DNA from: Flavobacterium sp. 9AF
Lineage (GTDB): Bacteria; Bacteroidota; Bacteroidia; Flavobacteriales; Flavobacteriaceae
NCBI RefSeq assembly: GCF_902506265.1
Contig: NZ_LR733556.1
Span: 827,001 to 891,000, forward strand
DNA: 64,000 nucleotides
Reading direction: 5' to 3'
This document shows, one piece after another, positions 1 through 12,104 of this stretch. Under the pieces are notes generated by a model that saw only the letters and a list, made by a program, of their open reading frames with translations, was not told the origin of the DNA and did not search any database. Every line of letters starts with the position of its first letter. Position 1 is the stretch's first letter. The translations under genes and the position numbers were made by a program.

Positions 1-1873
<1,873 letters not shown>

Positions 1874-2347
1874 CTATTGATTTAAAAGATGGTCTAATTT
1901 TGTAAACAAATCCCCTTTACTTATGATTCCTCCTTGTTTTATAATTGAAAATAAAGCTCCATTTCTATCTTCAGAAATATCCTTTTTTCCTCTCTTAATT
2001 TCAATATCATCAGAAAATATATTGTCACTCAACCAATTGATACCATCAGAAGTTAAAAAATCTACATTTTCAACATTACTATTAATCACATAAGAATACA
2101 TTACATTTTCTACACATTTAAATAAGAAAATATAATTTTTAGAAAAATGATCAATATAATTTACATTGGAAATTGCTTTATCCCAAATCATATCTGAAAA
2201 GACGTCTATTTCTTGTTCAGCAATTTCAGGCTTATTCCTTTTTAAATCATCCCACTCCATTTTATCAATTGATTGTGTTGCTAAAAAAGTAACAAATTCA
2301 GGATGGAGTTCTTCTAACTGTTCTTTAGTAAGTCTAATGTACTTCAT
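1874..2347 (-). CDS. DUF6495 family protein
   Basis: A 157-residue acidic, soluble protein with no signal peptide or membrane segment. It begins MKYIRLTKEQLEEL and carries VFSDMIW and FLFKC. From memory this matches the small family DUF6495, seen in Flavobacteria; no biochemical function is known to me. It is followed after 6 bases by ligA, so it likely shares that transcript, and is separated from the upstream rplI gene by a strong terminator hairpin. The link to ligA may hint at a DNA-related role, but that is guilt by association only. Confidence 0.75.
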   Translation of the reverse strand: MKYIRLTKEQLEELHPEFVTFLATQSIDKMEWDDLKRNKPEIAEQEIDVFSDMIWDKAISNVNYIDHFSKNYIFLFKCVENVMYSYVINSNVENVDFLTSDGINWLSDNIFSDDIEIKRGKKDISEDRNGALFSIIKQGGIISKGDLFTKLDHLLNQ

Positions 2348-2364
2348 GCTGTAAATATAAAAAA

Positions 2365-2391
2365 AAAGCCCTCCAATTTTTGAAGGGCTTT
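2365..2391 (-). terminator. Rho-independent terminator after rplI
   Basis: AAAGCCCT (2365-2372) pairs with AGGGCTTT (2384-2391). On the minus strand the hairpin is followed by a run of T. It closes the rpsF-rpsR-rplI operon before the DUF6495 gene. Confidence 0.85.
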
Positions 2392-2409
2392 AAATTATTT
2401 AATAAAAAA

Positions 2410-2853
2410 TTAAGCTTTTTCAGCAACAATTTCGTAAGGTAATTCAACAATTACATTTCTGTGTAGTCTTACATTTGCTGTGTATTTACCAACACGTTTA
2501 ACAATACCACTTGTAATGAATTTTTTATCAATTGAATGACCATTAGCTTGTAAAGCATCTGCAATATTTGTATTAGTTACAGAACCAAATAATTTATCAC
2601 CACCAGCTTTTGCACTAATTTTAATTTCAAGAGCTTTTAACGCTTCTGCAATTTTATTTGCATCGTCAACTAATTTTTGCTCTTTATGTGCTTTTTGTTT
2701 TAAATTTTCAGCTAAAACTTTTTTAGCTGAAGGAGTAGCTAAAATTGCAAATCCTTGAGGAATAAGATAATTACGACCATAACCATTTTTTACAGTTACT
2801 ACATCATCTTTAAATCCTAAATTTTGAACGTCTTGTTTTAAGATAAGTTCCAT
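2410..2853 (-). CDS. rplI: 50S ribosomal protein L9
   Basis: Component of the large ribosomal subunit that binds 23S rRNA near the L1 stalk. The 147 residues are the normal full length. The conserved N-terminal domain is clear (MELILKQDVQNLGFKDD and GYGRNYLIPQGFA), then a long connecting helix rich in Lys/Ala/Glu and the C-terminal rRNA-binding domain. It is the last gene of rpsF-rpsR-rplI. The 64-base gap after rpsR contains a small imperfect hairpin (GGTTCCGA facing TCGGAAACC, about 2881-2902) that could tune L9 expression; this is inference. Confidence 0.98.
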   Translation of the reverse strand: MELILKQDVQNLGFKDDVVTVKNGYGRNYLIPQGFAILATPSAKKVLAENLKQKAHKEQKLVDDANKIAEALKALEIKISAKAGGDKLFGSVTNTNIADALQANGHSIDKKFITSGIVKRVGKYTANVRLHRNVIVELPYEIVAEKA

Positions 2854-2917
2854 GTTGTTGTCCTTTTTTTTAGAAGTTAGGTTCCGAATGAATCGGAAAC
2901 CAACAACTTATTTATAA

Positions 2918-3214
2918 TTATTTTAATAAATCGGCCACGTAAGGCATTAAAGCTAAGTGACGTGCTCTCTTAACTGCAATAGACACTTTTCTTTGATATT
3001 TTAAAGAAGTACCTGTTAAACGTCTTGGTAAAATTTTACCTTGCTCATTAACAAATTTTAATAAGAAATCAGGATCTTTATAATCAACATATTTAATACC
3101 TGATTTTTTAAAACGACAGTATTTCTTTTGTTTGTTAGTTTCTATGTTTAAAGGAGTAAGATATCTGATATCTCCTTCTTTCTTTCCTTTTGCAGATTGC
3201 TCTAAAGTTGACAT
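2918..3214 (-). CDS. rpsR: 30S ribosomal protein S18
   Basis: Small-subunit protein that forms a heterodimer with S6 on the platform of the 30S subunit. The 98 residues show the conserved core ([19 protein letters not shown] and [26 protein letters not shown]). It keeps one cysteine (KKYCRF) and not the full zinc-binding set. It starts 2 bases after the rpsF stop, which suggests translational coupling with its S6 partner. Confidence 0.98.
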   Translation of the reverse strand: MSTLEQSAKGKKEGDIRYLTPLNIETNKQKKYCRFKKSGIKYVDYKDPDFLLKFVNEQGKILPRRLTGTSLKYQRKVSIAVKRARHLALMPYVADLLK

Positions 3215-3216
3215 AA

Positions 3217-3558
3217 TTAGTTAGATTTAGATTTTAATTTAGCTCTTCTTCTTTCTGCCCAAGAAATTGCATGTTTGTCTAAAGTAACAGTTAAGAAACG
3301 CATTACTCTTTCATCACGACGGAATTCAGTTTCAAAACTTGCAATTATTTCTCCTGGTGCTTTAAATTCAAATAAGTGATAAAATCCACTTTTCTTGTGT
3401 TGGATTTCATAAGCTAATTTTTTCAAGCCCCAATCTTCTTTCGATACCATCTCAGCCCCTTTAGAAGTAAGAAAATCTTCAAATTTACTTACTGTTTCCT
3501 TTATCTGTTGCTCAGATAAAACGGGATTCAAGATGAAAACAGCTTCATAATGATTCAT
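3217..3558 (-). CDS. rpsF: 30S ribosomal protein S6
   Basis: Small-subunit protein partnering S18. The 113 residues carry the N-terminal [16 protein letters not shown] strand and the typical middle ([23 protein letters not shown]). The C-terminus is short and basic, without the glutamate tail of E. coli S6. It is the first gene of the operon and has a good Bacteroidetes promoter about 35-60 bases upstream (3592-3621). Confidence 0.98.
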   Translation of the reverse strand: MNHYEAVFILNPVLSEQQIKETVSKFEDFLTSKGAEMVSKEDWGLKKLAYEIQHKKSGFYHLFEFKAPGEIIASFETEFRRDERVMRFLTVTLDKHAISWAERRRAKLKSKSN

Positions 3559-3591
3559 AATAATTATATTTAATTTATTTTAAATTGGGTG

Positions 3592-3621
3592 CAAAAATAT
3601 AAAATTTATTTTAAATAACAA
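3592..3621 (-). promoter_or_regulatory. Promoter of rpsF-rpsR-rplI
   Basis: On the minus strand TTG (3621-3619) is followed after 19 bases by TATTTTTG (3599-3592), matching the Bacteroidetes TAnnTTTG element with its -33 partner. Confidence 0.65.
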
Positions 3622-3658
3622 CATATAAGCGACTAATTGTATTTTATTTACGTTTTTA

Positions 3659-3690
3659 TTTGTTCTATTAATTTTTTTGGCATACTTTTA
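3659..3690 (+). promoter_or_regulatory. Likely promoter of the LytTR regulator
   Basis: TTTG at 3659-3662 lies 20 bases before TACTTTTA (3683-3690), 7 of 8 positions of TAnnTTTG; the start codon follows 17 bases later. Confidence 0.4.
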
Positions 3691-3707
3691 ACTTTAAATT
3701 TAGATAT

Positions 3708-4403
3708 ATGAAGTTGAATTGTATAGTCGTTGATGATAGTGCGATACAAAGAATGACCATAACCAAACTAGTGAATGAATCTACTAACTTACATTTAGTT
3801 GGTGATTTTGCAAATGCATTAGAAACAAAGAACTCCCTAAATAATAACAATGTAGATTTAATTTTTCTAGACATTGAAATGCCTTTAATCAGTGGTTTCG
3901 ATTTATTAGATGGTTTAAAAGTAAAACCTCAAATAATCTTTATTACCTCTAAAGCAGATTATGCTGTTAAAGCATTTGATTATGAAGCTACTGATTTCCT
4001 TCAAAAACCTATCTCTAAAGATCGTTTTTTAAAAGCAGTTAAGAAAGCTTTAGAATTACATCAGTTAAGAAATGATTCACATGAAGAATTAGGTGAAGCC
4101 ATCATTATAAAAAGTAATTTAAAAAAGCTAAAAGTTTTTACCCATAAAATAAAATGGATTGAAGCTTATGGAGATTATATTAAAGTAGTTACTGATGAAG
4201 AGAGTCATTTAGTATTATCTACAATGAAATCATTTGAAAATGAGTTACCTCAGGGAAAATTTATTAGAGTTCATAAATCTTACATCGTTAATCTAGACCG
4301 TGTAGAAAAATTCAATAGCAAATTTGCAGAGATTGAAGGTCAAAAAATTCCAATTAGTAGAAACAAAAAAGATGTTATTAGTAAAGCTATTGAAGCTATT
4401 TAA
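3708..4403 (+). CDS. LytTR-family response regulator
   Basis: Two-component regulator of 231 residues. The N-terminal receiver domain (about 1-120) has the acidic pair D9/D10, the phosphoacceptor D55 in LIFLDIEMP and the conserved Lys in LQKPIS. The C-terminal LytTR DNA-binding domain (about 130-231) shows IKWIEAYGDYIKV and the FIRVHKSYIVNLDRV pattern. No sensor kinase lies next to it; in this group the partner is usually a histidine kinase of the LytS type encoded elsewhere. The stop codon overlaps the stop of the convergent priA gene (shared bases 4400-4403) with no terminator between them. Confidence 0.93.
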   Translation: MKLNCIVVDDSAIQRMTITKLVNESTNLHLVGDFANALETKNSLNNNNVDLIFLDIEMPLISGFDLLDGLKVKPQIIFITSKADYAVKAFDYEATDFLQKPISKDRFLKAVKKALELHQLRNDSHEELGEAIIIKSNLKKLKVFTHKIKWIEAYGDYIKVVTDEESHLVLSTMKSFENELPQGKFIRVHKSYIVNLDRVEKFNSKFAEIEGQKIPISRNKKDVISKAIEAI

Positions 4404-6850
4404 TAGTTATCCACATTAATTATTATTTTAACTGTACGATATTGCGAAATCGCATCAAAACTTTGAATTATTTTTTCAATAGTTTTTTTGGTTTTGCCCA
4501 AATGGTTAGCAGTCGGAATTTTAATAATTATAGTGCGTATATATTCATTCCTAATTTTACTTACAACGGGTTCTTCTGGTCCTAATACTGGAATTTGTAA
4601 CTGCTGAACAAGAACATTATACAACCATAGTGATGCTTCTTTTAATTTCTCATAATCTTTATTCTTTAGTGTAAGCTTTATTAATCTATAAAAAGGAGGA
4701 TATTTAAAATTCTGTCTTTCATAAATTTGTTCTTTATACATTGCTCTATAATCATTATTTACCACTTGTTGTATTGTATTATGATAGGGATTATAAGTTT
4801 GTATCACAACAATTCCTTTTTTTTCTTTTCTACCAGCTCTTCCTGCTACCTGAGTCATCATCTGAAAGGCTCTTTCGTAAGCCCTAAAATTAGGCTGATT
4901 CAACATATTGTCTGCATTTAATATACCAACTAATGTTACATTATCAAAATGTAACCCCTTTGCCAACATTTGTGTACCAATTAGAATATTATATTCTTTA
5001 TTTCTAAATGCATCTATTATTCTTTCATAACCATATTTACCTCTTGTCGTATCTTGATCCATTCGTCCAATAGCTTTATCAGGAAAGAATGTCTTTAGTT
5101 CAATTTCAATTTGTTCTGTTCCAAAGCCTTTTGTTGTCAATTCAGTTGATTGACAATGATGGCAATGTGTAGGTTTTGCAATAGCATAACTACAATAATG
5201 GCAGCGCAATTGATTCTTAATTTTATAAAAAGTTAAACTTACATCGCAATTTGGACAATGTGGAACGTGACCACATGTTAAGCATTCAACAAATGGTGAA
5301 TAGCCTCTCCTATTTTGAAATAAAATAACTTGTTCACCTATAGATAATTTTTCATTTATAAGTTCTAGCAGTTCATCTGAAAAATGACCTTGCATTCTTT
5401 TTCTAAAATATTTATCCTTTAAATCTATCAATTTAATTTCTGGAAGTGAAACATTACCATATCTTTCAAACAATTCAACCAAACCATATTTATTATTTTG
5501 TACATTATAATACGATTCTAAACTAGGTGTAGCACTTCCTAACAACACTTTTGCCTGATGTTGTTTTGCCAATACTATTGCTGCATCTCTTGCATGATAT
5601 CTTGGAGCTGGGTCTTGTTGTTTAAAAGTTTGTTCATGTTCTTCATCAATTATAACTAAGCCTAAATTTGAGAAAGGTAAAAATAAAGCACTTCGAACTC
5701 CAATAACAATTCTTGCTTTTTCAGAAACATGTAATACATTATTCCACACTTCTATTCTTTCATTAGCACTATATTTGGAATGAAAAACTGCTATTTGATT
5801 ACCAAAATAAGCTGTTAACCTTTGCACCAATTGTGTGGTCAAAGCTATTTCAGGCAATAAAAATAATATTTGCTTATTAGAAAAAAGATATTCTTCAATT
5901 AATTTTATATATATTTCCGTTTTTCCAGATGAGGTTACTCCGTGTAGTAAGGTAATATCAAATCTCTCATAACTCATTTTTATTTCACTCAATGCTTTTT
6001 CTTGCACATCACTCAAGTCAAAATGAGAATCAGAATCTTTTTCAAAAATAACTCTATCTTGATTCAAATAATATTCTTCAAAAACGCCTTTATCTATTAA
6101 TGATTTTAGAACAGAAGAAGAAGAATTTGAAAATTCTAATAAATGTTTTACAGAAATATCTTTTTTTTCCTCTGCCCGTAATTGAAAATAATTTAATACT
6201 AAATCATTTTGCTTTTTTGCCTTACTAATAATTGTTAACAATTCTTGCAATCTTTCTTCTTGTAAAAATTCATCAAAAATTTTAACATATTTAATCAACT
6301 TAGGCTTATAACTTTCTTTTAAATCTTCATGAATAACTAAAATTCCCTTAGACACCATCTCATTAATAATAGGAAAAATATTTTTTTTTCCCAATAATTT
6401 GATAATTTCGTCTATAGTAATTGAAGATTGTAATTGTAAAGCTTCATAAATTAAATATTCTTCATCTTTAAATTCAAGAACATTAATATTTGAATCTATT
6501 CTTTGAGATATGCTTGTTTCATTTTCTAATATAAATCCAGAAGGTAAGGCACATTTAAAAACTTCACCCAGTGAACACATATAATAATCTGCAACCCATT
6601 GCCAATGTTCTAATTGAAATAAATTAACAATTGGTTTTTCATCTATAATAGATTCAATCTCTCTTGCTGAGTATAATGTAGGTGGAGTATTATTTTTACT
6701 AAATACTAATGAAGTATAAATATTTTTTTTCCCAAAAGGAACCGCTACTCTTGACCCTATTTTTATAAAATTAAATTCTGCTTCTGAAACTTCATAAGTA
6801 AATTTTTTTTTTACAGCTATAGGTAAAATAACATCTATAAAATATCGCAT
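4400..6850 (-). CDS. priA: Primosomal protein N' (PriA helicase)
   Basis: 3'-5' DNA helicase that restarts stalled replication forks. The start at 6850 (MRYFIDVILPIAVKKKFTYEV) gives 816 residues and the normal N-terminus; the reading frame is open further upstream but that part is hydrophobic and crosses the rRNA terminator. Visible motifs are the 3'BD domain, Walker A GVTSSGKTE, the DEEH box (IIDEEHEQ), the two zinc-binding modules (CLTCGHVPHCPNC and CHYCSYAIAKPTHCHHC) and the helicase C-terminal motifs (GTQMLAKG, QVAGRAGR). It stands directly downstream of the 5S rRNA terminator, so it needs its own promoter, which I could not pick out. Confidence 0.96.
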   Translation of the reverse strand: MRYFIDVILPIAVKKKFTYEVSEAEFNFIKIGSRVAVPFGKKNIYTSLVFSKNNTPPTLYSAREIESIIDEKPIVNLFQLEHWQWVADYYMCSLGEVFKCALPSGFILENETSISQRIDSNINVLEFKDEEYLIYEALQLQSSITIDEIIKLLGKKNIFPIINEMVSKGILVIHEDLKESYKPKLIKYVKIFDEFLQEERLQELLTIISKAKKQNDLVLNYFQLRAEEKKDISVKHLLEFSNSSSSVLKSLIDKGVFEEYYLNQDRVIFEKDSDSHFDLSDVQEKALSEIKMSYERFDITLLHGVTSSGKTEIYIKLIEEYLFSNKQILFLLPEIALTTQLVQRLTAYFGNQIAVFHSKYSANERIEVWNNVLHVSEKARIVIGVRSALFLPFSNLGLVIIDEEHEQTFKQQDPAPRYHARDAAIVLAKQHQAKVLLGSATPSLESYYNVQNNKYGLVELFERYGNVSLPEIKLIDLKDKYFRKRMQGHFSDELLELINEKLSIGEQVILFQNRRGYSPFVECLTCGHVPHCPNCDVSLTFYKIKNQLRCHYCSYAIAKPTHCHHCQSTELTTKGFGTEQIEIELKTFFPDKAIGRMDQDTTRGKYGYERIIDAFRNKEYNILIGTQMLAKGLHFDNVTLVGILNADNMLNQPNFRAYERAFQMMTQVAGRAGRKEKKGIVVIQTYNPYHNTIQQVVNNDYRAMYKEQIYERQNFKYPPFYRLIKLTLKNKDYEKLKEASLWLYNVLVQQLQIPVLGPEEPVVSKIRNEYIRTIIIKIPTANHLGKTKKTIEKIIQSFDAISQYRTVKIIINVDNY

Positions 6851-6947
6851 TAACAAATATAAATAAAAAAGGAATAGTAAAAAGTAAAAATTGTCTTTCA
6901 AGTATTTAAAAAAAATCTTATTGATAAGAAAATACATATAAAAACAA

Positions 6948-6976
6948 AAAACCCTTATCGAATTGATAAGGGTTTT
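6948..6976 (-). terminator. rRNA operon terminator
   Basis: Perfect 12-bp stem: AAAACCCTTATC (6948-6959) with GATAAGGGTTTT (6965-6976), followed on the minus strand by a T-rich tail. It lies about 8 bases beyond the 3' end of the 5S segment, the normal place for an rrn terminator. Confidence 0.85.
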
Positions 6977-6983
6977 CAAAAGA

Positions 6984-8416
<1,433 letters not shown>

Positions 8417-8506
8417 TAAAATCTTATTTAAAGTTCAGACAAACAGTTCCCAACAAAAATATGTTTTTTTTCTTTCGAAAGCTATTTTTACAATAAGATA
8501 TTTCTG

Positions 8507-9517
8507 TTAATGTTTTTGTTTTTGTATAATTAATTCTATTAAATTGATTAATCTAGATGAATAACCTATCTCATTATCATACCAGCCTACAATTTTTATC
8601 ATTTTATCAATAACAGAAGTCAATTGGGCATCAAATAAACATGAATTCCTATTGCCAATTATATCCACTGAAACTATAGGATCTTCTGTGTAATCTAAAA
8701 TTCCTTTTAGATGCGATTCAGAAGCTTTCTTAAATGCGGTATTAATTTCTTCAATACTAACCTCTTTTTTTACATTCACAGTGATGTCTGTTAAAGAGCC
8801 ATCAGGGACAGGAACACGTATTCCACAACCACCAATTTTTCCTTCTAGTTCAGGAAAGATTTTGGTCAAAGCTTTAGCGGCACCAGTTGTAGTAGGCACA
8901 ATAGATTGGGAAGCACCTCTAGCTCTTCTTAAATCTTTGTGAGGTTGATCGTGTAAGCTTTGGTCTGTAGTGAAAGAATGTACTGTGGTAATGTAAGCCT
9001 GTTCAATTTCACAAAGTTCTTGAAGCACTTTTATCATAGGTGCCGCATTATTTGTTGTACAACTTGCATTAGAAATAATTACTTCAGAGCCATCTAAAAT
9101 GTTTTCATTTACCCCAAGTACTACCGTTTTTATAATGTCGTCTTCAGGAGGAACTGAAAGAATTACTTTTTTAGCACCAGCTAAAATATGTTGGTTAAGC
9201 GTTTCCCATGTTTTAAATTTACCTGTAGATTCAATTACAAAATCAATAGCTAAGGATTTCCAATCTAAATTTTTGATTTCCTTTTCATGAAAAAATAAAT
9301 ATTCTTTTTCATTGATGAATATCGCTTTTTCATCATACGTTACTCTTTCTTGTAATACCCCATGAATACTATCATATTTAATTAAATGACTCATGGTCTT
9401 ATTGTCAGCAATATCATTTATAGCGACAACTTCTATATTAGGATGGTTTAATAATAATCGGAAAACATTTCTACCAATTCTTCCGAAACCATTGATTGCA
9501 ATTCTTGTCTTTTTCAT
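8507..9517 (-). CDS. gap: Glyceraldehyde-3-phosphate dehydrogenase, type I
   Basis: Interconverts glyceraldehyde-3-phosphate and 1,3-bisphosphoglycerate in glycolysis or gluconeogenesis. The 336 residues are the standard length. The Rossmann motif INGFGRIGRNVFR is N-terminal and the catalytic cysteine is in SNASCTTNNAAP; the second cysteine usual in this motif (CTTNC) is Asn here. AINDIADN suggests an acidic NAD-binding residue, while the DLRRARGASQSIVPTTTGAAKA segment resembles GapB-like enzymes, so cofactor and direction are left open. A second, longer GAPDH lies at 53368-54816. This copy stands alone, divergent from the MuiA-like gene. Confidence 0.95.
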   Translation of the reverse strand: MKKTRIAINGFGRIGRNVFRLLLNHPNIEVVAINDIADNKTMSHLIKYDSIHGVLQERVTYDEKAIFINEKEYLFFHEKEIKNLDWKSLAIDFVIESTGKFKTWETLNQHILAGAKKVILSVPPEDDIIKTVVLGVNENILDGSEVIISNASCTTNNAAPMIKVLQELCEIEQAYITTVHSFTTDQSLHDQPHKDLRRARGASQSIVPTTTGAAKALTKIFPELEGKIGGCGIRVPVPDGSLTDITVNVKKEVSIEEINTAFKKASESHLKGILDYTEDPIVSVDIIGNRNSCLFDAQLTSVIDKMIKIVGWYDNEIGYSSRLINLIELIIQKQKH

Positions 9518-9534
9518 CGAGGAAAATTAGGTTA

Positions 9535-9542
9535 CAAAAGTA
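9535..9542 (-). promoter_or_regulatory. -7 element of gap promoter
   Basis: TACTTTTG on the minus strand matches TAnnTTTG, 18 bases before the gap start codon. No clear -33 partner at the usual distance. Confidence 0.4.
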
Positions 9543-9551
9543 AGTATTTAT

Positions 9552-9559
9552 TATATTTG
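9552..9559 (+). promoter_or_regulatory. -7 element of the MuiA-like gene
   Basis: TATATTTG on the plus strand matches TAnnTTTG, 59 bases before the start codon; it sits back to back with the gap promoter. Confidence 0.4.
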
Positions 9560-9618
9560 TTTAAATAGCAAATTCATATAATTTGTTTAATTTATAATCT
9601 TAATTTACACAATTTTTA

Positions 9619-11481
9619 ATGACTAATAAAAGAAAAAAAGCGCTACAAATTATTTATTTCTTATTTGTATCCATAACGATGCTTTCTCAAACAAAAACAA
9701 AACAAATAAATTCTAAAATTGAGAAAGTAATTGTATTTACCCAAGGGGCTCAAATTAGTAGAAAAGCGAAGGCAAGTTTCGAATCTGGAAAAACAGAACT
9801 TGTTTTTCAAGGAATTTCACCTAAAATCGACAAACAAAGTTTGCAAGTAAAAGGGAAAGGTAGTTTTACTATTTTATCAGTTATACATCAAAATAATTTT
9901 TTGAACACACAACAACATAGGGCTGAAATAAGCAAATTAGAAGTTGAAAAAAGAGATTGGGAACAGAAAAAAACAACGGAATCTAACATTTTGTCGATTC
10001 TTCAAAATGAAGAGGCTATTTTATCAAAAAATCAAATTATTGGTGGTACCAATTCGGGTTTAAAAACTACCGATTTGAAAGAAGCTGTTGATTTTCATAG
10101 ACAACGCTTAATTGAATTAGTAAAACAGAAAACTGAAATAAAACAAAAGATAATTGGGATTGATACTACTTTAGTTAAGTTAGAAAAGCAATTAAAAGCC
10201 TTAAATAAATCTGATGAAAATGCAACGAGTGATATTGTAGTTACCGTTTCAGCAGCTAATGCAGTAACAAATGCTTCTTTTGATATTGATTATTATGTGT
10301 TAGATGCAGGTTGGTATTCAAACTATGATTTAAGAGTAGAAGATGTAAATAATCCTATAGATTTATTGTTTAAAGCCAATATTTTCCAGTCTTCTGGAGA
10401 AGATTGGAAAGATGTAGATATGTCTATTTCTAGTGGAAATCCAACAGAAAGTGGTATTGCACCTACTATTTCACCTTGGTATTTGAATTTAAATCAGCGA
10501 AGAATAACAAATGCTGTTCAAACCTATGGGCAATTAGTTGGAAATACTATTTCTGGTACTGTTTCAGATGATTTAGGTCCTTTGGCTGGTGCTAATGTGA
10601 TTGTGAGAGGAACTTCAATAGGTACGACTACCGATTTTAATGGAAATTATACCCTAAAAGTGCCCAATACGAATAGTGAATTAATTTTTAGTTATATTGG
10701 TATGCAAGAAAAAATTGTTCCTGCTAATAGTAATCATATTAATGTAGTTTTGGATCAAAGTGTTGCTCTATTAGAAGTAGTAGTTGTAGCGGGATATTCC
10801 TCAAAAAAATCAAGAAAAAAACACCAAGAAGAAGATTCAAGTATTCCTATGGAAACAACAGTGGCTTATCAACCGACTACTATTTCTTATGAAATTAAAG
10901 ACCCTTACACAGTACTAAGTGACGGAAAAATATATACTGCTGAAATAAAAACATTTCATTTGCCCGCAAAGTATCAATATTTGAGTATACCAAAATTAGA
11001 TGCAAGTGCATATTTAACTGCTAAAATAACGGATTGGCAAGATTTAAACTTATTTGATGGCGAATTGAATTTGTTTTTTGAAGGAGCTTATTTAGGAAAG
11101 TCTTTACTATACTTACAAAATGCGTCTGATACTTTAGAAGTTTCCTTAGGAAAAGACAAAGGAATTAGTGTTGTCAGAAAGCAATTGAAAGAATTTAAAG
11201 CGAAACAGTTTTTAAGTAGCTATAAAACAGAAAGTAGAGCATTTGAAATTTCAATTAAAAATAATAAACCGTATCCTATTGAAATTGTTGTTATGGATCA
11301 ATTACCAATAAGTAATACTAAAGAAATTACCGTTCAAGAAGAAGAATACAAAGAAGGAACTTTAGCTGAGGAAACAAAAATTATTACTTGGAAATTAGAG
11401 TTGCTCTCTAAAACTGAAAAGAAACTCAACATAAAGTATAAAGTAAAAAGTCCTAAAGATGCTTCCCTAATTTTGGATTAA
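9619..11481 (+). CDS. MuiA-family DUF4139 protein with inserted carboxypeptidase-like domain
   Basis: A 620-residue exported protein with an N-terminal signal sequence (to about residue 25, SITMLSQT). The N-terminal DUF4140-like part (about 30-130) starts with KIEKVIVFTQGAQISRKA and is followed by a coiled coil; the DUF4139 beta region follows (VLDAGWYSNYDLRVEDVNNP) and ends with WKLELLSKTEKKLNIKYKVKSP. Between the two halves of DUF4139 (about 310-395) sits a CarboxypepD_reg-like domain (GTVSDDLGPLAGANVIVRGT, TTTDFNGNYTLKV) with a VVVAGYSSKK tail like the start of SusC/TonB receptors. The family is annotated from a mucoidy inhibitor but its function is unknown. No operon partner follows closely. 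Confidence 0.85.
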   Translation: MTNKRKKALQIIYFLFVSITMLSQTKTKQINSKIEKVIVFTQGAQISRKAKASFESGKTELVFQGISPKIDKQSLQVKGKGSFTILSVIHQNNFLNTQQHRAEISKLEVEKRDWEQKKTTESNILSILQNEEAILSKNQIIGGTNSGLKTTDLKEAVDFHRQRLIELVKQKTEIKQKIIGIDTTLVKLEKQLKALNKSDENATSDIVVTVSAANAVTNASFDIDYYVLDAGWYSNYDLRVEDVNNPIDLLFKANIFQSSGEDWKDVDMSISSGNPTESGIAPTISPWYLNLNQRRITNAVQTYGQLVGNTISGTVSDDLGPLAGANVIVRGTSIGTTTDFNGNYTLKVPNTNSELIFSYIGMQEKIVPANSNHINVVLDQSVALLEVVVVAGYSSKKSRKKHQEEDSSIPMETTVAYQPTTISYEIKDPYTVLSDGKIYTAEIKTFHLPAKYQYLSIPKLDASAYLTAKITDWQDLNLFDGELNLFFEGAYLGKSLLYLQNASDTLEVSLGKDKGISVVRKQLKEFKAKQFLSSYKTESRAFEISIKNNKPYPIEIVVMDQLPISNTKEITVQEEEYKEGTLAEETKIITWKLELLSKTEKKLNIKYKVKSPKDASLILD

Positions 11482-11568
11482 AGATTTGACTAGTCATAAA
11501 AAAATTTACATAGGTTCCCAACCTTTGATATCAATTTGTGCTCTATATAGTAAAGCAAACCCATTGTG

Positions 11569-12102
11569 ATGGATGAAAAAATAATACAAGCCTGCAGAAA
11601 ACAACACCGTGAAGCGCAACGAAAACTGTATGAATATATGGCTCCAAAGCTATATTATACCTGTAAACGCTATCTTAAAAAAGAGGAAGAAATAGAAGAA
11701 GTTTTAGCCGATGGATTTTATATCATTTTTACTAAAATAGACCAATTAAAAGAAAATTACGCTTTTGAAGCTTGGGCTCGTAAAATTGTGGTGAACCAAT
11801 GTTTGTTACAACTCAAAAAGAACCTTAATTTCAATCTGTATTTAGAAGATGTGAATTACAAATCCCAACCTTTAGCTGAAGAAGTTACCCAACTAGAAGA
11901 AGCCGATTTATTAAATCTATTAAACTACATTCCAGAAGGTTGTAGAACGATTTTTACTCTTTTTGTAATTGAAGGATTTTCACACAAGGAAATTGCATTA
12001 CAACTAGGCATTTCTGAAGGTACTTCAAAATCACAATTGAATGCTTCAAAAACGAAGTTAAAAGAATTGGTAAACACTTTTTACTATCAAAAAGCAAAAT
12101 AA
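11569..12102 (+). CDS. ECF-type RNA polymerase sigma factor
   Basis: A 177-residue sigma-70-family factor. Region 2 (about 20-90) has the pattern KRYLKKEEEIEEVLADGFYIIF and WARKIVVNQCL; region 4 (about 120-175) has the helix-turn-helix FVIEGFSHKEIALQLGISEGTSKSQL. I chose ATG at 11569 over the GTG one codon upstream. The next gene starts 2 bases after its stop and encodes a single-pass membrane protein with a soluble N-terminus, fitting a sigma/anti-sigma pair. It likely responds to an envelope signal; the target genes are not visible, though the downstream secreted proteins are candidates. Confidence 0.9.
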   Translation: MDEKIIQACRKQHREAQRKLYEYMAPKLYYTCKRYLKKEEEIEEVLADGFYIIFTKIDQLKENYAFEAWARKIVVNQCLLQLKKNLNFNLYLEDVNYKSQPLAEEVTQLEEADLLNLLNYIPEGCRTIFTLFVIEGFSHKEIALQLGISEGTSKSQLNASKTKLKELVNTFYYQKAK

Positions 12103-12104
12103 TC

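Noticed and set aside
3668..3874. Minus-strand ORF opposite the LytTR regulator start
   Set aside because: A shadow of the regulator gene; no start signal, no recognisable family.
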